A program made the position numbers and the translations under genes. Below, one piece after another: positions 1 through 8,600 of a stretch of 64,000 nucleotides of DNA. The stretch lies in assembly GCA_963703125.1 (NCBI GenBank), contig OY969790.1:2914001-2978000 (forward strand). Direction: 5' to 3'. Numbering within the stretch: the stretch's first letter is position 1; every line of letters begins with the position of its first letter. Source of the DNA: MFD04716-140 sp963703125. GTDB lineage: Bacteria; Bacteroidota; Bacteroidia; Flavobacteriales; Flavobacteriaceae. Below the pieces are notes generated by a model. It made no database searches and was not told the DNA's origin. It saw nothing but the letters and a program-made list of their open reading frames with translations.

Positions 1-273
1 ATAGCCCTTTTCGACTTTAATGTTGAGTTTGCCATTTTCTACCGCTGTAATAATATGCTCCAGAATATTTTCCTCACCTTTTAGGGTCAGTTTACCTTCT
101 TTTCCATCAACTAATTCTACATCAAACCACCCTGACACCCCGATACCGTCATAGGGCCCTACCGATCTTTCCTCGGTAACTACGTTTCCATCTCCCTTGA
201 CTCTTTTGCCCCATTGTGCAGTGCACGACATTGTGAATAATACTACGAAACTAAGTGTTGCTAATTTTCTCAT
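1..273 (-). CDS. DUF2807 (head GIN domain) lipoprotein-like protein, 3' end off window
   Basis: The frame is open from the ATG at 273 to the window edge, giving 91 N-terminal residues. It starts with a hydrophobic leader ending in MSC at residues 15-17, a plausible lipobox, followed by the GVSGWFDVEL stretch typical of DUF2807 proteins, which form a right-handed beta-helix of repeated short strands. Such proteins are exported and of unknown function, often annotated as putative adhesins. It lies just downstream of an ECF sigma / anti-sigma / DUF4097 set on the same strand, with only 28 bases before it, so it is probably the last known member of that operon. The C-terminal part lies outside the window. 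Confidence 0.75.
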   Translation of the reverse strand, partial: MRKLATLSFVVLFTMSCTAQWGKRVKGDGNVVTEERSVGPYDGIGVSGWFDVELVDGKEGKLTLKGEENILEHIITAVENGKLNIKVEKGY

Positions 274-301
274 GATTCATGTTTTGTTTTAAATGATTGA
301 T

Positions 302-1396
302 TTAATTTTTAGAGAAGGAAATCCCACCATAATCACTGGTAATAGAGATTTTCTTTCCGCTATTCGGTTTACCATAGTACCCTTTATAATATTTATCACT
401 CGATTTTTCTGTACTGATATTGATTTCAAAATCATCCTTACCGCTAACCCCTGCATAGGAGGTTCGTATTTCAAAATCAAAATTATATGAGGGGTCGTAT
501 CCTATTTTAATTCCCGTGTAATCAGATGTAATGTCTAAATTTCCGGCATCTTCCGCCATTTTGGCGATTCGTATGGAACCATAGTCCGCTTTAATATCCA
601 AATTCCCATGAATAGTGCCCAATTTCACATTTATATAGTCCCCGTTACCACTGATATTATTTGCTTCGCCAATTTCCAAGTTGCCATAATCACTAGAATA
701 TTGTAGGTTCTCCATTTGGTTTACGGTAGAGTTGGTATAATCTGCATTGATGATCAAATCCCCTGCTTTTTTGATAGTAAATCCGGAATAATCGGCTTTG
801 ATCTCGCCACTTTTCATGTACCCAATACTGGATCCTGAAGTGTAATCGAAGTTCAACTGATTATTTCGCCCATGCAACTCGCCTATTTCCAATCGACCAT
901 AATCACAATTTATTTTTGCATGGCCGTCTATTCTGTCCAACATAATTCCTCCGTAGTCATTATTAAGATTAACACTATTCTTTACAGGAACTTTGATGGT
1001 ATAGTTGATCTGCATGTTCACATTGTTGCTCTTGCCCCAGTTCCAACCCCAACTGTCGCCATTTTTGTCAAATATGGTCTTGGCCGAGACCATTTCACCG
1101 CTGGCATCAAAACTAACCGTGATTTCATCTAGTTTTTGCTGGACTTTATCCTTATTATTTCCATTGGTTTTGATATGCACCTCGATAAGTACCCTATTCT
1201 CGTTCCAAGAGGTAATATTTAGGTTTCCGTAGCTATTGTCAATCTTTAACAACGCATCCGAGTTCACATTGAACTCTTTCTTTATAGTTTTTTCCTTGGT
1301 GTATTTACCACTTAGAGGATCCACATGGGCGGTCATTACCGAAGGTAGTCCCAAGAAAAGTATGATTGCGTATTTAAATAGTATAGTTTTCATCAT
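302..1396 (-). CDS. DUF4097-like exported beta-repeat protein
   Basis: A 364-residue protein with an N-terminal signal peptide (hydrophobic residues about 5-22) and a body made of repeated short strands with the recurring pattern xDYGxxxI/V (DYGGIML, DYGRLEI, DYGNLEI, DYGSIRI, DYGGISF). This periodicity indicates a beta-helix of the DUF4097 type. The start overlaps the end of the anti-sigma-like gene by 23 bases, which suggests translational coupling. The cluster ECF sigma, membrane anti-sigma-like protein and exported DUF4097/DUF2807 proteins is common in Bacteroidota and is thought to be an envelope-stress or surface-sensing unit; the molecular role is not known. The start at 1396 (MMKT) could equally be the second Met. 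Confidence 0.8.
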   Translation of the reverse strand: MMKTILFKYAIILFLGLPSVMTAHVDPLSGKYTKEKTIKKEFNVNSDALLKIDNSYGNLNITSWNENRVLIEVHIKTNGNNKDKVQQKLDEITVSFDASGEMVSAKTIFDKNGDSWGWNWGKSNNVNMQINYTIKVPVKNSVNLNNDYGGIMLDRIDGHAKINCDYGRLEIGELHGRNNQLNFDYTSGSSIGYMKSGEIKADYSGFTIKKAGDLIINADYTNSTVNQMENLQYSSDYGNLEIGEANNISGNGDYINVKLGTIHGNLDIKADYGSIRIAKMAEDAGNLDITSDYTGIKIGYDPSYNFDFEIRTSYAGVSGKDDFEINISTEKSSDKYYKGYYGKPNSGKKISITSDYGGISFSKN

Positions 1397-1934
1397 TGTA
1401 ATTTTTTATGTTTTTTATGGTATCAACTTGATTTAGGACATCTTGTAATAAATCTATCCTTGTTTGGAAATTGGTAATCATGGCACTTAAAAGTAATTTG
1501 CTATTTCCGCCTTTTAAAAGATTTTCCTCTAGGACTAGGTAATCAGCTTCCAATTTTTTTAACTGTACCATCGTATCGGAAATTATTTTTTGGGTTTCGG
1601 GCGTACTTTCACTTTGTAATTGTTTTACTTGCTCCTCAATTAGGCTGGCGAAGTAGAATTCTGTTTTCGAAACTTCTGGTGATATTTTTGCTACCTGCTC
1701 TTCAATTGTCGGGGATGAATTATAAAGTCCTAAACCGATACTTGCCATGATTGCGATCGATGCGGCAATTGATAAGGATTTCCACCAAGAACTTCCTTTC
1801 TTTTGAATAGAAACCACTCCTTGTGCCGCTTCCAATTTTTCTTGAAAACGAAGGTTGTGCCCGGTTGTAGGTTCTTCTGTGTCAAAAGAATCTTTGAGGT
1901 TATGAAACAGCCTATCTAAATTATCTTTTTCCAT
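1374..1934 (-). CDS. single-pass membrane protein, probable anti-sigma factor
   Basis: 186 residues with a cytoplasmic N-terminus of about 50 residues, one membrane segment (SLSIAASIAIMASIGLGLY, about residues 50-68) and a helical C-terminal region facing the periplasm with coiled-coil potential (residues 95-175). That topology and its position one base-overlap downstream of an ECF sigma factor gene point to the cognate anti-sigma factor. No zinc-binding HxxxCxxC motif is visible, so it is not a ZAS-type anti-sigma. The function is inferred from context; the sequence alone shows only the topology. Confidence 0.65.
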   Translation of the reverse strand: MEKDNLDRLFHNLKDSFDTEEPTTGHNLRFQEKLEAAQGVVSIQKKGSSWWKSLSIAASIAIMASIGLGLYNSSPTIEEQVAKISPEVSKTEFYFASLIEEQVKQLQSESTPETQKIISDTMVQLKKLEADYLVLEENLLKGGNSKLLLSAMITNFQTRIDLLQDVLNQVDTIKNIKNYNDENYTI

Positions 1935-2488
1935 TAGTAAACGGGTATTAATTTGTTTCTTAAACTTTCTTTAGCTCTAGAGATCAGTGTTCTACAATTT
2001 GCATAGCTTATATTCATAATTTCACTGATTTCCTCGTAATCATATCCTTCAATAAAATGTAAGGTCAAAGAAACTCTGTAATTGTCCTTTAACAGTTTCA
2101 TGGTTTCCATCACTTTTTGAGCCTTCAGTTCGGTAAATCCATAATCTGAAACAACTCCTTCATTATCTTCGACCTTATAGATTATATCATCCAGGGCAAC
2201 TTCATTTTTTTTCTGTTGTTTTCTGTAATGATATATACTGTTGTTCACCACAATGCGTTTTAACCAGGATCCAAAGGTTACCTCGCCTTTAAATGTGTGC
2301 AGTTTCGTAAACGCGTTTAAAAACGACTCTTGCATTACATCTTCCGCTTCGGCGCTGTCTTTCACAATTCTTAGGGCCGTGTTGAACATGGCCTTGTAAT
2401 AACGATTGTAAATTTCGAGCTGGGCACTTTGCTTTCCCTCTAAACACAATTGTAATAGTGCTTCAGTATTTTCTCTTTTGTGGCTCAA
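1934..2488 (-). CDS. ECF-family RNA polymerase sigma factor
   Basis: 184 residues. Region 2 is visible at about residues 20-90 (YNRYYKAMFNTALRIVKDSAEAEDVMQESFLNAF with the conserved DvmQesF core) and region 4 at about 125-180 (LKDNYRVSLTLHFIEGYDYEEISEIMNISYANCRTLISRAKESL), the usual helix-turn-helix that reads the -35 element. It lacks regions 1 and 3, as expected for group 4 sigma factors. It is the first gene of a minus-strand cluster with the probable anti-sigma and DUF4097/DUF2807 genes, which it likely controls together with itself. The divergent neighbour is lon, 252 bases away. Confidence 0.92.
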   Translation of the reverse strand: MSHKRENTEALLQLCLEGKQSAQLEIYNRYYKAMFNTALRIVKDSAEAEDVMQESFLNAFTKLHTFKGEVTFGSWLKRIVVNNSIYHYRKQQKKNEVALDDIIYKVEDNEGVVSDYGFTELKAQKVMETMKLLKDNYRVSLTLHFIEGYDYEEISEIMNISYANCRTLISRAKESLRNKLIPVY

Positions 2489-2705
2489 AAGGTGAATGGT
2501 TTGTATAAAAGATAAGTGAATTTAATTATTGTTACAGTTTTAATAAAAAAGTATTTATTTGATCTAGACCGCCGTGTTTTATTCTTCATTTATGCAAATG
2601 GCATAACAATTGTCTCTGCATTAGGAACTAATAAACCTTTTAATGCGGAGAATTCGTAGAAATAGGGGTTTACAAGGATTGTTGAATAATAAAAGAAGAG
2701 GTTAG

Positions 2706-2721
2706 TGTCGTTTTTATGACA
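2706..2721. promoter_or_regulatory. inverted repeat TGTC-N8-GACA upstream of lon
   Basis: Four-base arms TGTC and GACA separated by eight T-rich bases lie 20 bases before the lon start codon. Position suits an operator or part of a promoter. The arms are short, so chance is possible; no regulator is known from the sequence. Confidence 0.25.
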
Positions 2722-2740
2722 TAATGACCGAAAAATATAT

Positions 2741-5191
2741 ATGGGAGATTCCAATTTTACCAATTTTGACAATATGTCCATCCACAGCATCGACGAGGAT
2801 TCTGAATTAATACCCCTATTGACGCCGGAAGATGAAGAACAAATGAATAGTGAAGGATTGCCAGAGACACTACCCATTCTTCCCTTGCGCAATACAGTAT
2901 TGTTTCCCGGGGTGGTTATACCCATTACTGCAGGTAGGGACAAGTCAATCAATCTTATTAAAGATGCCAACAATGGCTCAAAGGTTATAGGTGTAGTTTC
3001 CCAAAAGGATGAGAACACTGAAAATCCTGAGATCAAGGACATCAACACATTAGGTACTGTGGCGCGAATTTTACGTGTGTTGCAGATGCCGGATGGGAAT
3101 ACAACTGTCATCATTCAGGGTAAAAAGCGCTTTGAAATTGCTGAGGTACTTACCCAAAAACCTTATATGACCGCAACCATACGGGAGGCAGAGGAAATTC
3201 GGCCGGATCAGACGAGCAAGGAATTTTTGGCCATCATTGAATCAATTAAAGAATTGGCCTTAAAAATAATTCGGGACAATCCCAATATTCCAAGTGAAGC
3301 TTCTTTTGCCATCAAGAATATTCAAAGTAACTCGTTCCTAATAAACTTCGTATCCTCCAACCTTAATTTGGATGTAAAGGATAAACAAGCACTCTTGGAA
3401 ATTGGAAACTTACAGGAGAGAGCCTTGGCTACCTTAAAATACATGAACCTTGAGCTTCAAAAGTTAGAGCTGAAGAACGATATTCAATCCAAGGTGCGCA
3501 GTGACCTTGATCAACAGCAGCGTGAATACTTTCTTCATCAGCAAATGAAGACCATTCAGGAAGAATTGGGCGGGGTTTCTTACGATGAGGAACTTGACGA
3601 AATGCGGGTTCTTGCGAAAAAGAAGAAATGGGGTAAAAAAGTAAAAGAGCATTTTGAAAGGGAACTGGCGAAAATTCAGCGCATGAATCCACAGGTGGCT
3701 GAATATTCCATTCAAAGAAATTATTTGGATCTCTTTCTTGAACTTCCATGGAACGAATTTTCAAAAGATAAGTTCGATTTAAAGAGGGCACAGCGAATCT
3801 TAGACCGTGATCATTATGGTCTGGAAGACGTGAAAAGGCGTATTATTGAATATTTGGCGGTTCTAAAACTGCGGAATGACATGAAATCGCCCATACTCTG
3901 TTTGTACGGTCCCCCGGGAGTTGGTAAAACATCTTTGGGGAAATCGGTTGCAGAGGCTTTGGGCAGGGAGTATGTGCGCATGTCACTGGGCGGATTGCGT
4001 GACGAAGCAGAAATACGAGGACATAGAAAAACTTATATTGGTGCAATGCCAGGGCGAATTGTTCAAAGTATTAAAAAGGCCGGTACTTCAAACCCTGTTT
4101 TTATTTTGGATGAAATCGATAAACTTTCCAATAGTCATCAGGGTGATCCCTCATCCGCAATGTTAGAGGTTTTGGATCCAGAGCAAAACAACGAGTTCCA
4201 TGATAACTTCTTGGAAGTGGGTTTTGATCTTTCAAAAGTGATGTTCATCGCTACCGCAAATAATCTATCCAATATTCAGCCTGCACTTCTAGATAGAATG
4301 GAAATAATAAATGTAACGGGCTATACGATAGAGGAGAAGGTTGAAATAGCCAAGAGACACTTGTTGCCAAAACAATTAAAGGAGCACGGACTTACCGCTA
4401 AAGACCTTAAAATCGGAAAACCACAGCTTGAGAAAATCGTGGAAGGATATACCCGGGAATCAGGTGTACGTTCCTTGGAAAAGCAAATTGCAAAAATGGT
4501 ACGCTATGCGGCGAAGTCCATTGCAATTGAAGAAGTATATAATATTACAGTGAGTAATACAGAGGTCGAAAAAGTTTTGGGACCTCCACGGATGGAACGT
4601 GATAAATATGAAAATAATGAAGTTGCCGGCGTTGTGACCGGACTGGCATGGACAAGCGTTGGTGGAGATATTTTATTTATAGAGTCCATAATTTCAAAAG
4701 GCAAAGGCAATTTGAATATTACGGGGAACCTAGGAAAGGTAATGAAGGAATCCGCTACCATTGCCCTTGAATATATAAAGTCGAATGCAGATCGGTTTGG
4801 AATTGAACCAGACATTTTTGAGAGCTATAATGTACACATTCATGTGCCGGAAGGGGCGACCCCAAAAGATGGCCCCAGTGCTGGGATAACCATGCTAACT
4901 TCCTTGGTTTCTCTTTTCACTCAACGAAAAGTAAAAAAGAGCTTGGCAATGACCGGTGAAATAACATTGAGGGGAAAAGTATTACCTGTGGGTGGGATTA
5001 AGGAGAAAATTTTGGCCGCAAAACGGGCAAGGATTAAGGAGATAATACTATGTGAAGAAAACAAGAGGGATATTGAGGAAATTAAGGCAGACTATTTAAA
5101 GGGATTGACTTTTCATTATGTTTCTGACATGCACGAAGTCATTGATATTGCCCTTTTAAACAGCAAGGTCAAAAACCCCAAACAATTATAG
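2741..5191 (+). CDS. lon: ATP-dependent protease Lon
   Basis: 816 residues, the normal length for LonA of flavobacteria. The N-terminal LAN domain starts near residue 45 (LPILPLRNTVLFPGVVIPIT), followed by a coiled-coil region, the AAA+ module with Walker A GPPGVGKTS (about 390) and Walker B VFILDEIDK, and the C-terminal peptidase domain with the Ser of KDGPSAG and the Lys of KEKILAAKRA forming the Ser-Lys dyad. The enzyme degrades damaged and regulatory proteins in the cytosol. The start at 2741 gives the acidic N-terminal extension typical of the group (DEDSELIPLLTPEDEEQ). An inverted repeat sits just upstream. cmk follows on the same strand after 64 bases. Confidence 0.97.
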   Translation: MGDSNFTNFDNMSIHSIDEDSELIPLLTPEDEEQMNSEGLPETLPILPLRNTVLFPGVVIPITAGRDKSINLIKDANNGSKVIGVVSQKDENTENPEIKDINTLGTVARILRVLQMPDGNTTVIIQGKKRFEIAEVLTQKPYMTATIREAEEIRPDQTSKEFLAIIESIKELALKIIRDNPNIPSEASFAIKNIQSNSFLINFVSSNLNLDVKDKQALLEIGNLQERALATLKYMNLELQKLELKNDIQSKVRSDLDQQQREYFLHQQMKTIQEELGGVSYDEELDEMRVLAKKKKWGKKVKEHFERELAKIQRMNPQVAEYSIQRNYLDLFLELPWNEFSKDKFDLKRAQRILDRDHYGLEDVKRRIIEYLAVLKLRNDMKSPILCLYGPPGVGKTSLGKSVAEALGREYVRMSLGGLRDEAEIRGHRKTYIGAMPGRIVQSIKKAGTSNPVFILDEIDKLSNSHQGDPSSAMLEVLDPEQNNEFHDNFLEVGFDLSKVMFIATANNLSNIQPALLDRMEIINVTGYTIEEKVEIAKRHLLPKQLKEHGLTAKDLKIGKPQLEKIVEGYTRESGVRSLEKQIAKMVRYAAKSIAIEEVYNITVSNTEVEKVLGPPRMERDKYENNEVAGVVTGLAWTSVGGDILFIESIISKGKGNLNITGNLGKVMKESATIALEYIKSNADRFGIEPDIFESYNVHIHVPEGATPKDGPSAGITMLTSLVSLFTQRKVKKSLAMTGEITLRGKVLPVGGIKEKILAAKRARIKEIILCEENKRDIEEIKADYLKGLTFHYVSDMHEVIDIALLNSKVKNPKQL

Positions 5192-5255
5192 ATATTTGCG
5201 CTCACAATCCCATTCAAAAGTTGGGGTATGCCATATTTCTTTCTATTTTTAAATA

Positions 5256-5960
5256 ATGGAAAAAATAACCATCGCAATTGATGGATATTCTTCTACTGGG
5301 AAGAGTACCATAGCAAAAGAGTTGGCCAAGGCACTCGGGTATATATATGTAGATACCGGTGCAATGTATAGGGCCGTTACGCTATTTGCAATGCGGAACA
5401 ATCTGGTTGGTGGTAGCAAAGAAAATATTGGCACACTCATTAAGTTATTGCCAAAAATAAATCTCAAATTCGTTTATAATGAATCCTTAGGTTTTTCCGA
5501 AATGTACCTTAATGGGGAAAACGTCGAAAATGAAATCCGGTCATTACAGGTTTCTCAGTTGGTAAGCCAAGTTGCAACAATTGCCGAAGTCAGGTACATG
5601 TTGGTGCAAATGCAGAAGAAGATGGGTGCAGATAAAGGAATCGTTATGGATGGTAGGGATATAGGGACTGTTGTATTTCCAGATGCAGAACTAAAAATAT
5701 TCATGACCGCTTCCCCTGAAAAGAGAGCTTATAGGCGTTACAAAGAGCTTTTGGATAAGGATGAAAAGGTGTCATATGAAGAAGTTTTGGACAATGTTCA
5801 AAATAGGGATTTGATAGATTCCACAAGGGAATTTTCCCCATTGAAAATTGCAGATGATGCCATTGAGTTTGATAATAGCGATATGGGGTTAAAAGAGCAA
5901 TTTGATCGTATGTACAACTTTGCGCTCAGGATAATAGAAAACAAAAAAAACGGGCATTAA
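5256..5960 (+). CDS. cmk: cytidylate kinase
   Basis: 234 residues. It phosphorylates CMP and dCMP to the diphosphates in pyrimidine salvage. The P-loop GYSSTGKST is at about residues 10-18, the CMP-binding DTGAMYRAVT follows at about 35, and MDGRDIGTVVFPDAELKIF carries the conserved DGRDIG motif. Length and motif order match the bacterial Cmk family. The final codons Asn-Gly-His-stop lie inside the hairpin of an intrinsic terminator, so coding end and terminator overlap. Upstream is lon; both may be read together, but the 64-base gap leaves room for a separate promoter. Confidence 0.96.
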   Translation: MEKITIAIDGYSSTGKSTIAKELAKALGYIYVDTGAMYRAVTLFAMRNNLVGGSKENIGTLIKLLPKINLKFVYNESLGFSEMYLNGENVENEIRSLQVSQLVSQVATIAEVRYMLVQMQKKMGADKGIVMDGRDIGTVVFPDAELKIFMTASPEKRAYRRYKELLDKDEKVSYEEVLDNVQNRDLIDSTREFSPLKIADDAIEFDNSDMGLKEQFDRMYNFALRIIENKKNGH

Positions 5961-5972
5961 TGCCCGTTTTTA
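5943..5972. terminator. bidirectional intrinsic terminator (cmk / lysM)
   Basis: A perfect 16-base palindrome CGGGCATTAATGCCCG at 5951-5966 is flanked by a run of A on the left and T on the right, so it can terminate on both strands, serving the convergent cmk and LysM genes. The cmk stop codon (5958-5960) is part of the hairpin. Confidence 0.9.
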
Positions 5973-5989
5973 GTAAAGCCCCTAGTTAT

Positions 5990-6370
5990 TTATAGATTTG
6001 GAATGACCAAAACCTGATCTGGGTGAATTACATCAGGATTTTTCAATATGCCGGTATTCGCCTCGAATATCTTCTTATACTTCATTGGATCACCATAATA
6101 GAGTTTCGAGATTTTGCTCAAAGACTCTCCGCTTTTTACAGTATGCCTATGATAAACCGATTCATCGGCAACGGTAATATTGGCTTTGATATCCGCTGGG
6201 TTCTGTCCACCGATTTCTTTAATTTTATCCCACAATAAGTTTTTCTCGTACTGCGTTTTTGCCTCTCCTTTTACCTTTAAAACCCCACCTTCCTCGGTCA
6301 CATTTCCATCTTTGATTCCCAATTGCTCTCCGAGATTCAAAACGGGTTGGTACTTTGCTTTAACACTCAT
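5990..6370 (-). CDS. lysM: BON-LysM domain protein (LysM/YgaU type)
   Basis: 126 residues without a signal peptide. The N-terminal half (residues 25-70, GNVTEEGGVLKVKGEAKTQYEKNLLW...) is BON-like, and residues 75-126 form a LysM module (HTVKSGESLSKISKLYYGDPMKYKKIFEAN ... HPDQVLVIPNL). The architecture equals that of the E. coli YgaU/LysM (Kbp) protein, a small cytosolic or periplasmic protein that binds potassium in E. coli; whether that applies here is not known. It is a single gene, convergent with cmk, sharing a terminator. Confidence 0.9.
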   Translation of the reverse strand: MSVKAKYQPVLNLGEQLGIKDGNVTEEGGVLKVKGEAKTQYEKNLLWDKIKEIGGQNPADIKANITVADESVYHRHTVKSGESLSKISKLYYGDPMKYKKIFEANTGILKNPDVIHPDQVLVIPNL

Positions 6371-6436
6371 AATCTTAATTTTTTAATGGTTAATATTTAA
6401 GGCAGAAAGATACGGATTATTGGCATAATTCATATT

Positions 6437-6444
6437 CAAATATA
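6437..6444 (-). promoter_or_regulatory. candidate -7 element for the LysM gene
   Basis: On the minus strand TATATTTG fits the Bacteroidota -7 consensus TAnnTTTG, about 67 bases upstream of the start codon. No clear TTG -33 partner is seen at the expected distance. Confidence 0.35.
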
Positions 6445-6483
6445 TAAAATAGTAGGTCTTTTTGAATCGCGCCATAAAATGTG

Positions 6484-6514
6484 TTTGATAAACCATTTTA
6501 ATATTGTATTTTTG
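6484..6514 (+). promoter_or_regulatory. promoter of rpsA
   Basis: TTTG at 6484-6487 and TATTTTTG at 6507-6514 match the Bacteroidota -33 and -7 elements with the preferred 19-base spacing. Transcription should begin near 6521, leaving a leader of about 115 bases before the rpsA start, long enough for translational autoregulation by S1, though no clear structure stands out beyond a short TCGAGA/TCTCGA pairing. Confidence 0.7.
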
Positions 6515-6634
6515 CACTCCTTTTTCACAAAGATTCGAGAGAAAAAGGATTTATAAATCGCTAAATAATAACTACTTCTGTGGATTTTGTTTGAATCTCG
6601 ATAGTACCACAGGATACAAATTTATAATCAGCAA

Positions 6635-8470
6635 ATGGCTGAAGAAAAAGCAATCGCGGAAGCAGTTGAAACTGTCGAAGTAAAAAAAGAAGCAAAAGCA
6701 CCCGTTCAGGATCCAAAGGAATTTTTGGAAAATTTTGATTGGGACAAGTACGAACAAGGAATTGAGCGTGTTGACGATTCAAAACTTAAGGAGTTTGAAA
6801 CCCTTGTAGAAAAGAATTTCGTTGATACTGATCATGAAGCAGTAGTTGAAGGCAAAGTTGTGTACCTAACCGACCGTGAGGCGATAATTGACATCAACGC
6901 AAAATCTGAAGGGGTAATTTCCTTGAACGAGTTTCGTTACAATCCGGGACTAAAAGTAGGTGACAAGGTTGAGGTTTTGATTGATATCCGTGAGGATAAA
7001 AGTGGTCAATTGGTACTTTCACACCGTAAGGCCAGAACAATTATGGCCTGGGATCGTGTGAATGCAGCTCATGATAAAGAAGAAATTGTAAGTGGTTTCG
7101 TTAAGTGCAGAACCAAAGGCGGTATGATCGTTGATGTTTTTGGCATCGAAGCTTTCTTGCCAGGTTCACAAATTGATGTGAAACCAATTCGGGATTACGA
7201 TCAATATGTGAACAAAACAATGGAGTTCAAAGTGGTGAAGATCAACCACGAGTTCAAGAACGTAGTTGTTTCTCACAAAGCACTGATTGAGGCCGATATA
7301 GAAGAACAGAAAAAAGAAATCATAAGCCAGCTTGAAAAGGGACAGGTATTGGAAGGTGTTGTCAAGAACATTACTTCTTACGGTGTCTTCATTGATCTTG
7401 GTGGTGTTGATGGATTGGTACATATTACGGATCTTTCTTGGAGTAGGATCAACCATCCGAACGAAGTTGTTGAACTTGATCAGAAATTGAATGTCGTTAT
7501 TCTTGACTTTGATGAGAATAAATCAAGAATTCAATTAGGATTGAAACAATTGGAGAAACACCCATGGGATGCTCTAAGCGATGAGATTAAAATCGGGGAC
7601 AAGGTAAAAGGAAAAGTAGTGGTAATTGCAGATTACGGTGCCTTCATTGAAGTTGTTGAAGGTGTTGAAGGATTGATCCACGTTTCTGAAATGTCATGGT
7701 CCACGCATTTGCGTTCTGCCCAGGATTTCGTAAAAGTGGGTGATGAAGTAGAGGCAGTGGTATTGACGTTGGATCGCGAAGATCGTAAGATGTCTTTGGG
7801 TATCAAGCAATTGACACCGGATCCATGGACTGATATTACCTCTAAATATCCTGTGGGATCTAAGCATAAGGGTATCGTTCGAAACTTTACAAATTTTGGA
7901 GTGTTCGTAGAATTGGAAGAAGGTATAGACGGGTTGATTTATATCTCGGACCTTTCTTGGACCAAGAAAATCAAACATCCTTCGGAATTTGTAACGGTTG
8001 GTGATACTTTGGAAGTTGAGGTATTAGAGCTTGATGTTGATGGTCGAAAATTAAGCTTGGGCCACAAACAGACGACTGAGAATCCTTGGGACAAATATGA
8101 AACGGAATTTGGAGTTGATACCGTACACAAAGCTACAATCACCGAGATTGTAGATAAAGGTGCCACTATTGATTTTAACGAAGATATTACAGCCTTTGTG
8201 CCGCAACGTCACCTGGAAAAAGAGGATGGCAAGAAACTTGTTAAAGGAGAAGAAGCTGAATTCAAGATCATTGAATTCAATAAGGACTTCAAACGAGTTG
8301 TAGCGAGTCATACTGCAATCTTCAAGGAAGAAGAACAGCGTAACGTAAAAGCTGCCGTTAAAAGACAGACAGCTAATACTGAAGAGGCCAAACCAACACT
8401 TGGTGACGCCAACGATCAGTTGCAAGCTTTAAAAGATAAGATGGAAGCCAGCGCTAAAAAGAAAAAGTAG
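6635..8470 (+). CDS. rpsA: 30S ribosomal protein S1
   Basis: 611 residues with an acidic N-terminal extension and six S1 (OB-fold) repeats, each recognisable by the pattern G-x-V-x-x-I-x-x-y-G-x-F-I/V. The best conserved are repeats three to five (VVKNITSYGVFIDLGGVDGL, VVVIADYGAFIEVVEGVEGL, IVRNFTNFGVFVELEEGIDGL); repeats one, two and six are diverged as usual. The C-terminus is Lys-rich. S1 binds mRNA on the 30S subunit and is especially important in Bacteroidota, where most genes lack a strong Shine-Dalgarno sequence. The gene has its own promoter and a strong terminator, so it is a single-gene unit. Confidence 0.96.
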   Translation: MAEEKAIAEAVETVEVKKEAKAPVQDPKEFLENFDWDKYEQGIERVDDSKLKEFETLVEKNFVDTDHEAVVEGKVVYLTDREAIIDINAKSEGVISLNEFRYNPGLKVGDKVEVLIDIREDKSGQLVLSHRKARTIMAWDRVNAAHDKEEIVSGFVKCRTKGGMIVDVFGIEAFLPGSQIDVKPIRDYDQYVNKTMEFKVVKINHEFKNVVVSHKALIEADIEEQKKEIISQLEKGQVLEGVVKNITSYGVFIDLGGVDGLVHITDLSWSRINHPNEVVELDQKLNVVILDFDENKSRIQLGLKQLEKHPWDALSDEIKIGDKVKGKVVVIADYGAFIEVVEGVEGLIHVSEMSWSTHLRSAQDFVKVGDEVEAVVLTLDREDRKMSLGIKQLTPDPWTDITSKYPVGSKHKGIVRNFTNFGVFVELEEGIDGLIYISDLSWTKKIKHPSEFVTVGDTLEVEVLELDVDGRKLSLGHKQTTENPWDKYETEFGVDTVHKATITEIVDKGATIDFNEDITAFVPQRHLEKEDGKKLVKGEEAEFKIIEFNKDFKRVVASHTAIFKEEEQRNVKAAVKRQTANTEEAKPTLGDANDQLQALKDKMEASAKKKK

Positions 8471-8493
8471 GCTTTCTTTATCTATAAATAACC

Positions 8494-8526
8494 AAAGGTC
8501 TCAACGGAAACGCTGAGACCTTTTTT
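8494..8526 (+). terminator. intrinsic terminator of rpsA
   Basis: Arms AGGTCTCA and TGAGACCT enclose a GAAA-type loop region and are followed by a run of T at 8519-8526. It lies 24 bases after the rpsA stop codon. Confidence 0.9.
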
Positions 8527-8566
8527 GTTTCTATCAATGGCCACTATTTAATTGAAGAGAAATACC

Positions 8567-8574
8567 TATTTTTG
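8567..8574 (+). promoter_or_regulatory. candidate -7 element of the pyrRB operon
   Basis: TATTTTTG fits TAnnTTTG and lies 26 bases before the pyrR start. Transcription would begin near 8581, so the leader would be only about 20 bases. That leaves no room for a PyrR-responsive attenuator ahead of pyrR. A -33 TTG at the right distance is not evident. Confidence 0.45.
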
Positions 8575-8600
8575 TATTTCAAAAGTGTTGATGACCGACT

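Noticed and set aside
2590..3114. 174-codon frame antisense to lon
   Set aside because: It overlaps the well conserved N-terminal domain of Lon; codon pattern follows the plus-strand gene.
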